A stretch of DNA of 41,515 nt. Source: an uncultured Muribaculaceae bacterium. Its GTDB lineage: Bacteria > Bacteroidota > Bacteroidia > Bacteroidales > Muribaculaceae. Both the position numbers and the translations under genes were made by a program. The notes below the pieces were generated by a model. The model searched no databases, had not been told where the DNA came from, and worked only from the letters and a program-made list of their open reading frames with translations. Shown here in pieces: positions 16,895 to 23,722 of this stretch. Position 1 is the first letter of the stretch; the number at the start of each line of letters is the position of its first letter. The DNA lies in the NCBI GenBank assembly GCA_910577585.1, contig CAJTNN010000023.1:1-41515 (forward strand), written 5' to 3'.

Positions 16895-18364
16895 ATGGAC
16901 TATTCTCAATTTGGGGCAATGTTGCCTGAACTGATAATTCTGGGAATCTTCTTGCTGGTCTTCCTGGCTGATACTTTCTCGGCCGACAACGGACGCAAGA
17001 GTTTTCTGACTCCCTTCACCACCCTGCTCTTTCTGCTGGGTACGGTGGCCATTTGGATCGTGCCTTCATGCGGCGATGCAGTGTTCGGGGGTATGTATGT
17101 CGACAATGCCGCCAGCAAGGCGATGAAGTGCATCCTCAATGTGGGTGTGTTCATCTGCATGCTGCAGGCCAACAAATGGGTTGAATCAGAGGTCATGGCC
17201 TTCCGCAAGGGTGAGTTCTACGAATTGATACTCGTGACACTCTTCGGCATGTATCTGATGATTTCGGCCCGTCACTTCCTGCTCTTCATCATCGGTCTGG
17301 AGTCGGCCTCACTGCCGATTGCAGCACTGGTGGCCTACAACAAGCATAAATATGAGAGCCATGAGGCTGCTATCAAGTATATTCTCACAGCTGTATTCTC
17401 ATCGGGCATTCTGCTGACAGGTCTGAGCTTCGTATACGCTTTCTCAGGCGGTTCGCTCTACTTCAGCGATATCGCAGCCCAGATCACCGAGGGCTCAATG
17501 AGCGGCCTGCTCCTTTGCGCACTTGCATTCGTGCTCGCCGGCATCGGCTTCAAGCTTTCGCTCGTGCCCTTCCATCTCTGGACAGGTGATGTCTACCAGG
17601 GTGCACCGACTGCCATCACAGCCTATCTTTCGGTAGTGTCGAAGGGTGCGGCGGCGTTTGCCTTCTTCATCATCTTCGTGCAGGTCTTCGGACAGGTCTA
17701 CAGCGCTGCATGGGAGTGGATGCTCTATGCAGTCATCATAGCCACCATCACCATCGGCAACCTTTTTGCAATGCGCCAGAAGAACATGAAGCGATTCATG
17801 GCCTTCTCTTCAGTATCGCAGGCCGGTTATATCATGCTTGGTGCGATGGCAGCTGACCAGCTTGGTCTGGCCTCGATGATGTTCTACATCTTCGTCTATG
17901 TTGTCAGCAACCTTGGCGCATTCGCAGTTATCTCTTCGATTGAAGACCGCACAGGCCTCGTGTCGATGGATGACTATCGCGGGCTCCATAAGACCAATCC
18001 CTATCTGGCTGTGGCCATGACGCTGGCTATGTTCTCGCTGGCCGGTATCCCCCCCTTCGCAGGTTTCTTCTCGAAGATTCTCATCTTCACATCTGTGACC
18101 GGCTCGAACTCAATGGCCCTCTACATGCTCGTGCTCATTGCATTGATCAACACCATCATCTCACTCTACTACTATCTGCTCGTGGTGAAAGCCATGTGGA
18201 TTTCGCCCGAAGAGCCGAAGATTGCCGCCTTCAAGAGTGGCAAGTGTGAGAAGGTGGCCCTGACACTCTGTGTGCTCGGCATCGTCTTCATGGGTCTGGT
18301 AAGCTACGTCTACCAGTACTGTGTAGACTCAGTAGGTCAGTCATTCTTTCTGGCACTGAACTAA
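16895..18364 (+). CDS. nuoN: NADH-quinone oxidoreductase subunit N
   Basis: NuoN is the antiporter-like pump next to NuoK. The 489 residues form about 14 helices, with the family segments 'FIIGLESASLPIAALVAYNKH' (cut to 20 residues it still holds the helix-5 glutamate), 'VPFHLWTGDVYQGAPTAIT' and 'KRFMAFSSVSQAGYIMLGA'. It is the last gene of the operon. A strong intrinsic terminator begins 30 bp after the stop. No nuoE, nuoF or nuoG genes occur anywhere in the window. Confidence 0.97.
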   Translation: MDYSQFGAMLPELIILGIFLLVFLADTFSADNGRKSFLTPFTTLLFLLGTVAIWIVPSCGDAVFGGMYVDNAASKAMKCILNVGVFICMLQANKWVESEVMAFRKGEFYELILVTLFGMYLMISARHFLLFIIGLESASLPIAALVAYNKHKYESHEAAIKYILTAVFSSGILLTGLSFVYAFSGGSLYFSDIAAQITEGSMSGLLLCALAFVLAGIGFKLSLVPFHLWTGDVYQGAPTAITAYLSVVSKGAAAFAFFIIFVQVFGQVYSAAWEWMLYAVIIATITIGNLFAMRQKNMKRFMAFSSVSQAGYIMLGAMAADQLGLASMMFYIFVYVVSNLGAFAVISSIEDRTGLVSMDDYRGLHKTNPYLAVAMTLAMFSLAGIPPFAGFFSKILIFTSVTGSNSMALYMLVLIALINTIISLYYYLLVVKAMWISPEEPKIAAFKSGKCEKVALTLCVLGIVFMGLVSYVYQYCVDSVGQSFFLALN

Positions 18365-18394
18365 GCTCCTACAACTTAATTCCTGATACGCGTG

Positions 18395-18435
18395 GGGCCG
18401 CTTCTCCGACATACCGGAAGAAGCGGCCCTTTACT
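18395..18435 (+). terminator. Intrinsic terminator of the nuo-atp operon
   Basis: GGGCCGCTTCT (18395-18405) pairs perfectly with AGAAGCGGCCC (18419-18429), with an extra CCG/CGG closure inside. A short T-rich run (TTTACTAT) follows. This is the only terminator-like structure I find after a gene stop between 506 and 18436. Confidence 0.8.
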
Positions 18436-18480
18436 ATCGGCCTTGATTTAAATTTTAAGTAGCGTTATAGCCAAACTAAG

Positions 18481-18542
18481 CGGTTGGTAAGAATAAATCA
18501 TTCAACTGAAAAGAATCATAGTAATGATATTCTTCGCAACCG
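18481..18542. repeat. Imperfect inverted repeat, copy 1 of a shared element
   Basis: CGGTTGGTAAGAAT (18481-18494) faces ATTCTTCGCAACCG (18529-18542) with two mismatches. ATCATT (18497-18502) and AATGAT (18523-18528) extend the pairing. The right arm contains the 12-mer ATTCTTCGCAAC, which recurs in both arms of the element at 20722-20803. It lies 43 bp before the DUF486 gene. It could be a small mobile or repeated palindromic element, or a regulatory site. Confidence 0.6.
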
Positions 18543-18585
18543 ATTACACTTCTAAAACTATCAATACTATAAGGATTTTAAAATT

Positions 18586-18954
18586 ATGAGTGCGTGGCTT
18601 ACAATCGGGCTGCTCGTGGTGGCCAATGTGTTTATGACCTTTGCTTGGTATGGCCATCTGAAGCTGCAGGAGGCGAAGGTTTTCACCTCAAATACTCCGC
18701 TATATGTGGTGATACTGGTGTCGTGGGGAATTGCACTGCTCGAATACTGCTGTCAGGTGCCTGCCAACCGTTATGGCTTTTCAGCCAATGGCGGACACTT
18801 CACATTGATGCAGCTCAAAGTGGTGCAGGAAGCGATTACACTGCTGGTGTTTACTCTCTTCACAGTGGTGTTTTTCAAAGGTGAGACTCTGCACTGGAAT
18901 CACTTTGCAGCCTTCGTATGTCTGATTCTGGCAGTCTATTTTGTGTTTAAATGA
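18586..18954 (+). CDS. DUF486 family small membrane protein
   Basis: The 122 residues have four hydrophobic helices, with the pattern 'FMTFAWYGHLK' in helix 1 and 'LEYCCQVPANRYG' in the middle, which I recognise as the DUF486 family (four-helix relatives of the drug/metabolite transporter superfamily). The substrate is unknown. Helix 2 ends in a polar/aromatic stretch and the C-terminus finishes inside helix 4 (VYFVFK), as is usual for the family. The ATG at 18586 follows an A/T-rich leader. The gene stands alone, between the nuo-atp terminator and the next promoter. Confidence 0.85.
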   Translation: MSAWLTIGLLVVANVFMTFAWYGHLKLQEAKVFTSNTPLYVVILVSWGIALLEYCCQVPANRYGFSANGGHFTLMQLKVVQEAITLLVFTLFTVVFFKGETLHWNHFAAFVCLILAVYFVFK

Positions 18955-18992
18955 CGAGAATATGGAAAAATATCCAACTAAACATAAAATAA

Positions 18993-19024
18993 TTTGTAAG
19001 TTGTAAGAAAAATGATTAACTTAG
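18993..19024 (+). promoter_or_regulatory. Bacteroidetes promoter for the 19063 gene
   Basis: TTTG at 18993-18996 and TAACTTAG at 19017-19024 are 20 bp apart. There is one mismatch to TAnnTTTG. The leader to the ATG would be about 35 nt. Confidence 0.6.
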
Positions 19025-19062
19025 CGAATGTAAAGTATATCTAACCTATAAAACTCACGCTT

Positions 19063-20607
19063 ATGCAACAAGTTTCCAACATGCGCGGTCCGCGCTATCA
19101 ATCATTGCTAATTTGTGCTGCCATCATGGTGTTTGGCTCAGGAGTAGTTTGGGGGGCGGATGCCGGCTATCCGAAGAATTTCGAGCAGGGACAGCGCTGG
19201 GTGTTGTCATCATCAGGCACACATAGCCCCATGCCATTCGAAACACAGATGGTGCAATTTATCGACGGCACAGCTGAAGTAGGAGGGAGAGAATCCATGC
19301 AACTCTGGGAATCAGCGCCCGGCAGAGAGAATGAGCGTACGCTCAAGGCCTATCTGTACACTGAGGGCGAAAAGGTCTACGTCTATCATGAGGCTGAGTC
19401 CAAAACAACGAATGACGAATCTGGCGCAGATGACAGCGCAGGAGAGGATTCAGCCGAATATCCGGCCGGGTGGTATCTGCTCTACGACTTCGGTATGCAG
19501 CCTGGAGATGAGGCGACGGTTGTCACCTATGACATGCCCGGTTTTCAGCAGGTGAAGGTGAGATGTGTGTCAGATGGAGTCTCGGAACCCTTCAGCAGCA
19601 TACCTATGCTGGAGATGCAGATGCAGCCCATGGAGGAACCCGACAAATTGCTTGGATGGAGCGATTCTTACCCATGGATATTAGGGATGGGCTCGACAAG
19701 TGGACCTCTGTATCCGGTATACACACAGTGGGCAGGCGGTGGTATATGCGTTGTCGAATACTCGTGTGGAGATGATGTATTCTACACCTCACCGATAGTG
19801 CGCGATTATCGCAATTACATCTACTATGGTCTGAAAGAGCGTGTGGAGTACGCTGATGGCGTAGAGCGTTCATATGCGCTGACAGCAGCTAAGGATGTGA
19901 ATCATGAAGTAAACGGCTATGAATGTGCAGGGCTCCAGGCGTGGAATGGTGCAGCTCAGGATGAAGCGAAGCAGATAGCGTATGTGCGCTATGAAGGTCA
20001 GAAGGTCTATTTTTCGGTTGACTGCGAGGAATGGTATCTGATGTATGACTTCGGTATGCAGCCCGGCGACAAGCAGGAGATATATTCTCCGGTAGATATT
20101 CAGATAGAGGGTGAGGATGCTGACGATGGAATCAGAAGTTGCATGGTAGAGTGTCTGGAGGTAACGAGCGATGTTGACTATGAAGGATATGACTCGATGC
20201 GTATGAGGGCCTATCTGCTCGATGCCGCGAGCGATAATGCCCAGCCGGAGATGACCTGGATTCGTGGACTCGGCTCGCTCGACGGGCTGCCTAATTCAAT
20301 ACCTGACGTTGCCAACCGTGGTAAGCTAAGAGCTGCATGGATGGGCGAGTCAGAGATATTCAATGATGCCGGAACCGGCATCATATGCGTCGGGTCTGAC
20401 CGCGCCGCTGCTCTTTTGAACCGTAACGGAGACGCATGGCAGCTTACCGGACTTAAGGCTGGCGAGAGAGTAGAGCTCTACGGGGTAGATGGCGCGAGCC
20501 GCGGTATAATCGTAGCCGGAGCCGATGGCCGCGTCAATCTCGGTGACATGATGCCCGGAGTCACTCTTGTGCGCACATCCTTGAATACTTTCAAGGTAGT
20601 CAAGTGA
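19063..20607 (+). CDS. Secreted protein with two internal repeats and T9SS-like C-terminus
   Basis: I do not recognise a function. The 514 residues start with a signal peptide (hydrophobic core about 13-30, cleavage near 'VWGADA'). The body contains two copies of one module of roughly 185 residues. The clearest landmarks are WYLLYDFGMQPGD (137-149) and WYLMYDFGMQPGD (324-336), each preceded by a 'G-x-KVY' strand. An acidic low-complexity loop (about 115-132) lies in copy 1 only. The last 60 residues (LTGLKAGERVELYGVDG, then VTLVRTSLNTFKVVK) resemble the short C-terminal sorting-like domains of Bacteroidetes secreted proteins. Type IX secretion is a possibility, not shown. It has its own promoter and is followed by an inverted repeat and a terminator. 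Confidence 0.8.
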   Translation: MQQVSNMRGPRYQSLLICAAIMVFGSGVVWGADAGYPKNFEQGQRWVLSSSGTHSPMPFETQMVQFIDGTAEVGGRESMQLWESAPGRENERTLKAYLYTEGEKVYVYHEAESKTTNDESGADDSAGEDSAEYPAGWYLLYDFGMQPGDEATVVTYDMPGFQQVKVRCVSDGVSEPFSSIPMLEMQMQPMEEPDKLLGWSDSYPWILGMGSTSGPLYPVYTQWAGGGICVVEYSCGDDVFYTSPIVRDYRNYIYYGLKERVEYADGVERSYALTAAKDVNHEVNGYECAGLQAWNGAAQDEAKQIAYVRYEGQKVYFSVDCEEWYLMYDFGMQPGDKQEIYSPVDIQIEGEDADDGIRSCMVECLEVTSDVDYEGYDSMRMRAYLLDAASDNAQPEMTWIRGLGSLDGLPNSIPDVANRGKLRAAWMGESEIFNDAGTGIICVGSDRAAALLNRNGDAWQLTGLKAGERVELYGVDGASRGIIVAGADGRVNLGDMMPGVTLVRTSLNTFKVVK

Positions 20608-20721
20608 CAATAAACCAGTAGGAGCCCGGCGGAAGCCTCGATGACTATCAAAGTAGTCGGGAACAAACTATCGAGCAGCAGCGTTACCGCTGCCTGATGA
20701 TTAGCTCCCCAGGAAAATATC
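20608..20721. other. Start of the 306-bp convergent gap
   Basis: The gap between the convergent genes ending at 20607 and 20914 is non-coding as far as I can see. Its first part holds two short hairpins, GACTA/TAGTC (20643-20658) and GCAGCG/CGCTGC (20678-20693). The rest holds the 20722-20803 inverted repeat and the 20832-20888 terminator, listed separately. Confidence 0.5.
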
Positions 20722-20803
20722 TAAGTAGTTGCGAAGAATTAATGAACAAATAATTCTTTGAAAAAAGAATCACTTATGATGTTTAATTCTTCGCAACTAC
20801 TTA
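20722..20803. repeat. Perfect 21-bp inverted repeat, copy 2 of a shared element
   Basis: The arms at 20722-20742 and 20783-20803 are exact reverse complements over 21 bp (TAAGTAGTTGCGAAGAATTA plus A). The 40-bp loop holds a second hairpin, ATTCTTT (20753-20759) with AAAGAAT (20764-20770). The arm core GTTGCGAAGAAT is the reverse complement of the 12-mer in the right arm at 18529-18540. There is no transposase. Confidence 0.85.
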
Positions 20804-20831
20804 AGACAATAAATTGAAGGGTGTTAAGTGG

Positions 20832-20888
20832 CTACCCCCACAGCTGTCGGAGACGTGTCTCTCGGAAGCTGCGGGGGTAGATTTTTTG
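20832..20888 (+). terminator. Intrinsic terminator for the 19063 gene
   Basis: CTACCCCC (20832-20839) pairs with GGGGGTAG (20873-20880), with further pairing of AGCT on each side inside. ATTTTTTG follows on the plus strand. There is no U-tract in the minus-strand direction, so it mainly serves the plus-strand gene. Confidence 0.75.
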
Positions 20889-20913
20889 TGGAGTTGGAGG
20901 GAGGGGCGATTGG

Positions 20914-22359
20914 TTATTTCGAACTCTTCTTGGTGGTTGTGGCACGTTTGCGCTTCTTAGGGGCTTCGGGTTGGGGATCCGCCTCTTCAGCCTTGGCTGA
21001 GTGATGTGGGTCCTCCGGATTGTCAGAAATCTCCAGAGGGGGTTGCACAGGGGCATTATTGGAGTCATCGGCCTCCAGTATATTCTGGCGCAGAGTCTTC
21101 ACCTCCTTGTTGAGCGAATCGATTTCGGCCGCCTGATTGCGGATGGTGAGAAGCAGTGAATTGAGCTCCTCATTGCCTATCTCCTCAGGGTATTGCTCCT
21201 CGACGCGCACGATGAAGTCAGCGAGCACATTCATATAGTTGGTGAATGCTGCGAAAGGAGAGTCATAGGGCGAGAAGGCTCCGGCAGCACTCTTGCCGGT
21301 GGCCATGTAATAGAAATGGTCGGAGCTCTGCAAGTATTCCCAATCCTGCTTGAGGCGGCGGTCGGTGCAGAGGTTGACACGCTCGCCGATGGCATAGAGT
21401 TTGGCCAGCGCCTCGCGCTGCAGAGCATTACCCTTCCAGGCCGACACATCGCGAGCCTCATCCACATCCGAGATAGGATACGGGATATTGAGTTCAGCCA
21501 CAGGTTTCAATCTCTTCACAACTTCCGACGGTGTGCTGAATTTCACACCCTTCTCCTTGCCGAACCGGGGCAGGGCCTTAAGGAAATCGAAGATACCGGT
21601 GTCGGCGGGCAGGAAAGTGCCGAAGGTGTCCATAGTCAGATAGAGATTCACTATCTGCTCCTCTTCGGGGAGTGCCGCAATCCAGTCGACATATTTGTCG
21701 GCTGTGAGCGGATATTCGTCCCACTCCGTGTTATTGAAATTCTCAGTGATGTCGCGGCTCAGCTTCGAGTTGGTGAGAAGCAGCTTGAGGTCGGGGGCTA
21801 CAGATGAATTGTAGAGATAATTAGGCGACTTCCAACCCAGCACATGCTTCGTGCCCTCGGTCAGGCAAGCCTTGAAATCCATGGCTGTCAGCAGCAGCGA
21901 GATATCATCGTCATATATCAGCTCAGTATTGGCAAACACTTTCGGGCGCACCCCGAACTGGCGGCGGATAAGATTATCGTGCATCTTCACCTCACGCATG
22001 AACTCCTCCGGGTCTTCGAGAGATGCCAGCGAATGCGAGTAGGTGCCGCTCATGAACTCCACACACTTCGTGTCGGCCAGCTTCTTAAGCAGGTCGATAA
22101 ATTCAGGCACATAGAGCTGGAGTTGCTCGATGGCTGTGCCCGAGATAGAGATGGCGCATTTGAACTCACCGCCCGAGTTCTGAATCATCTCAAGCAGAGT
22201 GTTGGCCATGGGGATATAGCTCTGTTCGGCTATGCGGTTGATGATTTCATCATTTGCGAAATCATCGTAGTAGTAATGGTCGTTGCCGATATCGAAGAAG
22301 CGGTAGCGCTTCAGGCGGAACGGCTGATGTATTTTGAAATAAAAGCAGACTGATTTCAT
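20914..22359 (-). CDS. GH57 family alpha-amylase/glucanotransferase-like hydrolase
   Basis: This is a glycoside hydrolase acting by retention on alpha-1,4-glucans, expected in the cytoplasm because no signal peptide is present. The 481 residues show the GH57 conserved regions: 'KIHQPFR' (9-15), the probable nucleophile E146 in 'FANTELIYDDD', and the probable acid/base D244 in 'YLTMDTFG'. After the catalytic domain (to about 390) comes a coiled-coil stretch, an acidic/proline linker and a basic tail (PKKRKRATTTKKSSK). It is the last gene of a minus-strand set with the debranching enzyme and GT4 gene, 94 bp after the latter. The exact bond specificity (amylase, branching or glucanotransferase) cannot be told from the sequence. 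Confidence 0.9.
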   Translation of the reverse strand: MKSVCFYFKIHQPFRLKRYRFFDIGNDHYYYDDFANDEIINRIAEQSYIPMANTLLEMIQNSGGEFKCAISISGTAIEQLQLYVPEFIDLLKKLADTKCVEFMSGTYSHSLASLEDPEEFMREVKMHDNLIRRQFGVRPKVFANTELIYDDDISLLLTAMDFKACLTEGTKHVLGWKSPNYLYNSSVAPDLKLLLTNSKLSRDITENFNNTEWDEYPLTADKYVDWIAALPEEEQIVNLYLTMDTFGTFLPADTGIFDFLKALPRFGKEKGVKFSTPSEVVKRLKPVAELNIPYPISDVDEARDVSAWKGNALQREALAKLYAIGERVNLCTDRRLKQDWEYLQSSDHFYYMATGKSAAGAFSPYDSPFAAFTNYMNVLADFIVRVEEQYPEEIGNEELNSLLLTIRNQAAEIDSLNKEVKTLRQNILEADDSNNAPVQPPLEISDNPEDPHHSAKAEEADPQPEAPKKRKRATTTKKSSK

Positions 22360-22453
22360 TTTATCTGGAATATTGAAGAGGTTAACGTATGAATGACACG
22401 TGATGATACCACGAAGGTATTATCTGTGAGGCGCAGGAGCATGAGGCCGTGTG

Positions 22454-23722
22454 CTACGGCTTTCTGTCGGCGAGCACTTTCTTATAGATGTCGATGACTT
22501 TGGCTCCGGCCTTCTCCCAGGTTATGCCGTGTATCTCTTCGATGCCACGGTCGTGGAGGGTGTCGTAGAGGGCCCGGTTGGTGACAATCGAGTGCATGGC
22601 GTCGGCCATGGCATCGATATCCCAATAGTCGGTCTTGATGACATTGTCGAGGATTTCGGCGCAACCGCTCTGTTTGGAAATGATTGAGGGGACCCCCATC
22701 TCCATAGCCTCGAGCGGCGATATGCCGAACGGCTCAGACACCGACGGCATGACGTATACATCCGAAGCTCGGAGCATCTCGTAGACCTGGTCGCCCTTCA
22801 GGAAGCCGGTGAAGTGGAATCGGTCGGCAATGCCACGTTTAGCCACGAGCTTGATCATATCGTCCATCATGTCGCCAGAGCCTGCCATGACGAAGCGCAC
22901 ATTCTTAGTCTTCTGCAGCACCTTCGCCGCAGCCTCCACGAAGTATTCCGGGCCCTTCTGCATGGTGATGCGTCCGAGGAATGTGATGACCTTATCCTTA
23001 TTTTCAGGCTTAGGCAGATTCAGCAGATGCTCATCGAGCGGTATGACGGCGTTATGCACCGTGGTCACCTTATCCGGGCTAATGCCATATTTTTCGATTA
23101 CGGTGCGGCGCGTGAGGTCAGAGACTGTGATGATGTGGTCGGCATTCTCCATGCCATCCTTCTCGATTGCGAAGACGGTGGGGTTGACGTGGCCGCGCGA
23201 GCGGTCGAAGTCGGTGGCATGCACATGGATTACGAGAGGTTTGCCGGTCACATTCTTGGCATGTATGCCGGCCGGATAGGTCAGCCAGTCGTGAGAGTGA
23301 ATGACATCGCACTCTACAGTGCGGGCGATGACACCCGCCACAATCGAATAATTATTGATTTCCTCAAGCAGATTATCCGGATAGCGGCCTGAGAATTCCA
23401 TGCATCCGAGGTCGTTGAGATGCAGATAATTGAAATCGGCATAGATATGGTCGCGCAGGTCGAAGTATAACTGCGGGTCCATGAATTTACCCAGGCGGGT
23501 CTGCACATAATCATAGCTGACATCGCGCCAAGCCACCGGCGTGTTGCATGCCCCGATGATATTGGCAAACCCACGCTCCTCGTCGCCCCACGGGCGCGGG
23601 ATGACGAAGGTGATATCCATGTCGCCGTTGTTATGCATTCCCTTGGTCAGACCGTAAGAGGCAGTGCCGAGTCCGCCGAGGATATGAGGTGGAAATTCCC
23701 ACCCGAACATTAGAGCTTTCAT
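22454..23722 (-). CDS. GT4 family glycosyltransferase, probably alpha-glucan/glycogen synthase
   Basis: The 422-residue GT-B enzyme begins 'GWEFPPHILGGLGTASYGL', the nucleotide-sugar synthase-type N-terminus with the glycine loop. 'HSHDWLTYPAG' (142-152) follows, then the donor-site EX7E motif E330-x7-E338 in 'SEPFGISPLEAMEMG'. It is a retaining transferase. Its place between a debranching enzyme and a GH57 protein suggests glycogen or other intracellular alpha-glucan synthesis. The donor (UDP- or ADP-glucose) is not evident. Its ATG overlaps the stop of the upstream debranching gene (ATGA, 4 bp), so the two are translationally coupled. Confidence 0.88.
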   Translation of the reverse strand: MKALMFGWEFPPHILGGLGTASYGLTKGMHNNGDMDITFVIPRPWGDEERGFANIIGACNTPVAWRDVSYDYVQTRLGKFMDPQLYFDLRDHIYADFNYLHLNDLGCMEFSGRYPDNLLEEINNYSIVAGVIARTVECDVIHSHDWLTYPAGIHAKNVTGKPLVIHVHATDFDRSRGHVNPTVFAIEKDGMENADHIITVSDLTRRTVIEKYGISPDKVTTVHNAVIPLDEHLLNLPKPENKDKVITFLGRITMQKGPEYFVEAAAKVLQKTKNVRFVMAGSGDMMDDMIKLVAKRGIADRFHFTGFLKGDQVYEMLRASDVYVMPSVSEPFGISPLEAMEMGVPSIISKQSGCAEILDNVIKTDYWDIDAMADAMHSIVTNRALYDTLHDRGIEEIHGITWEKAGAKVIDIYKKVLADRKP

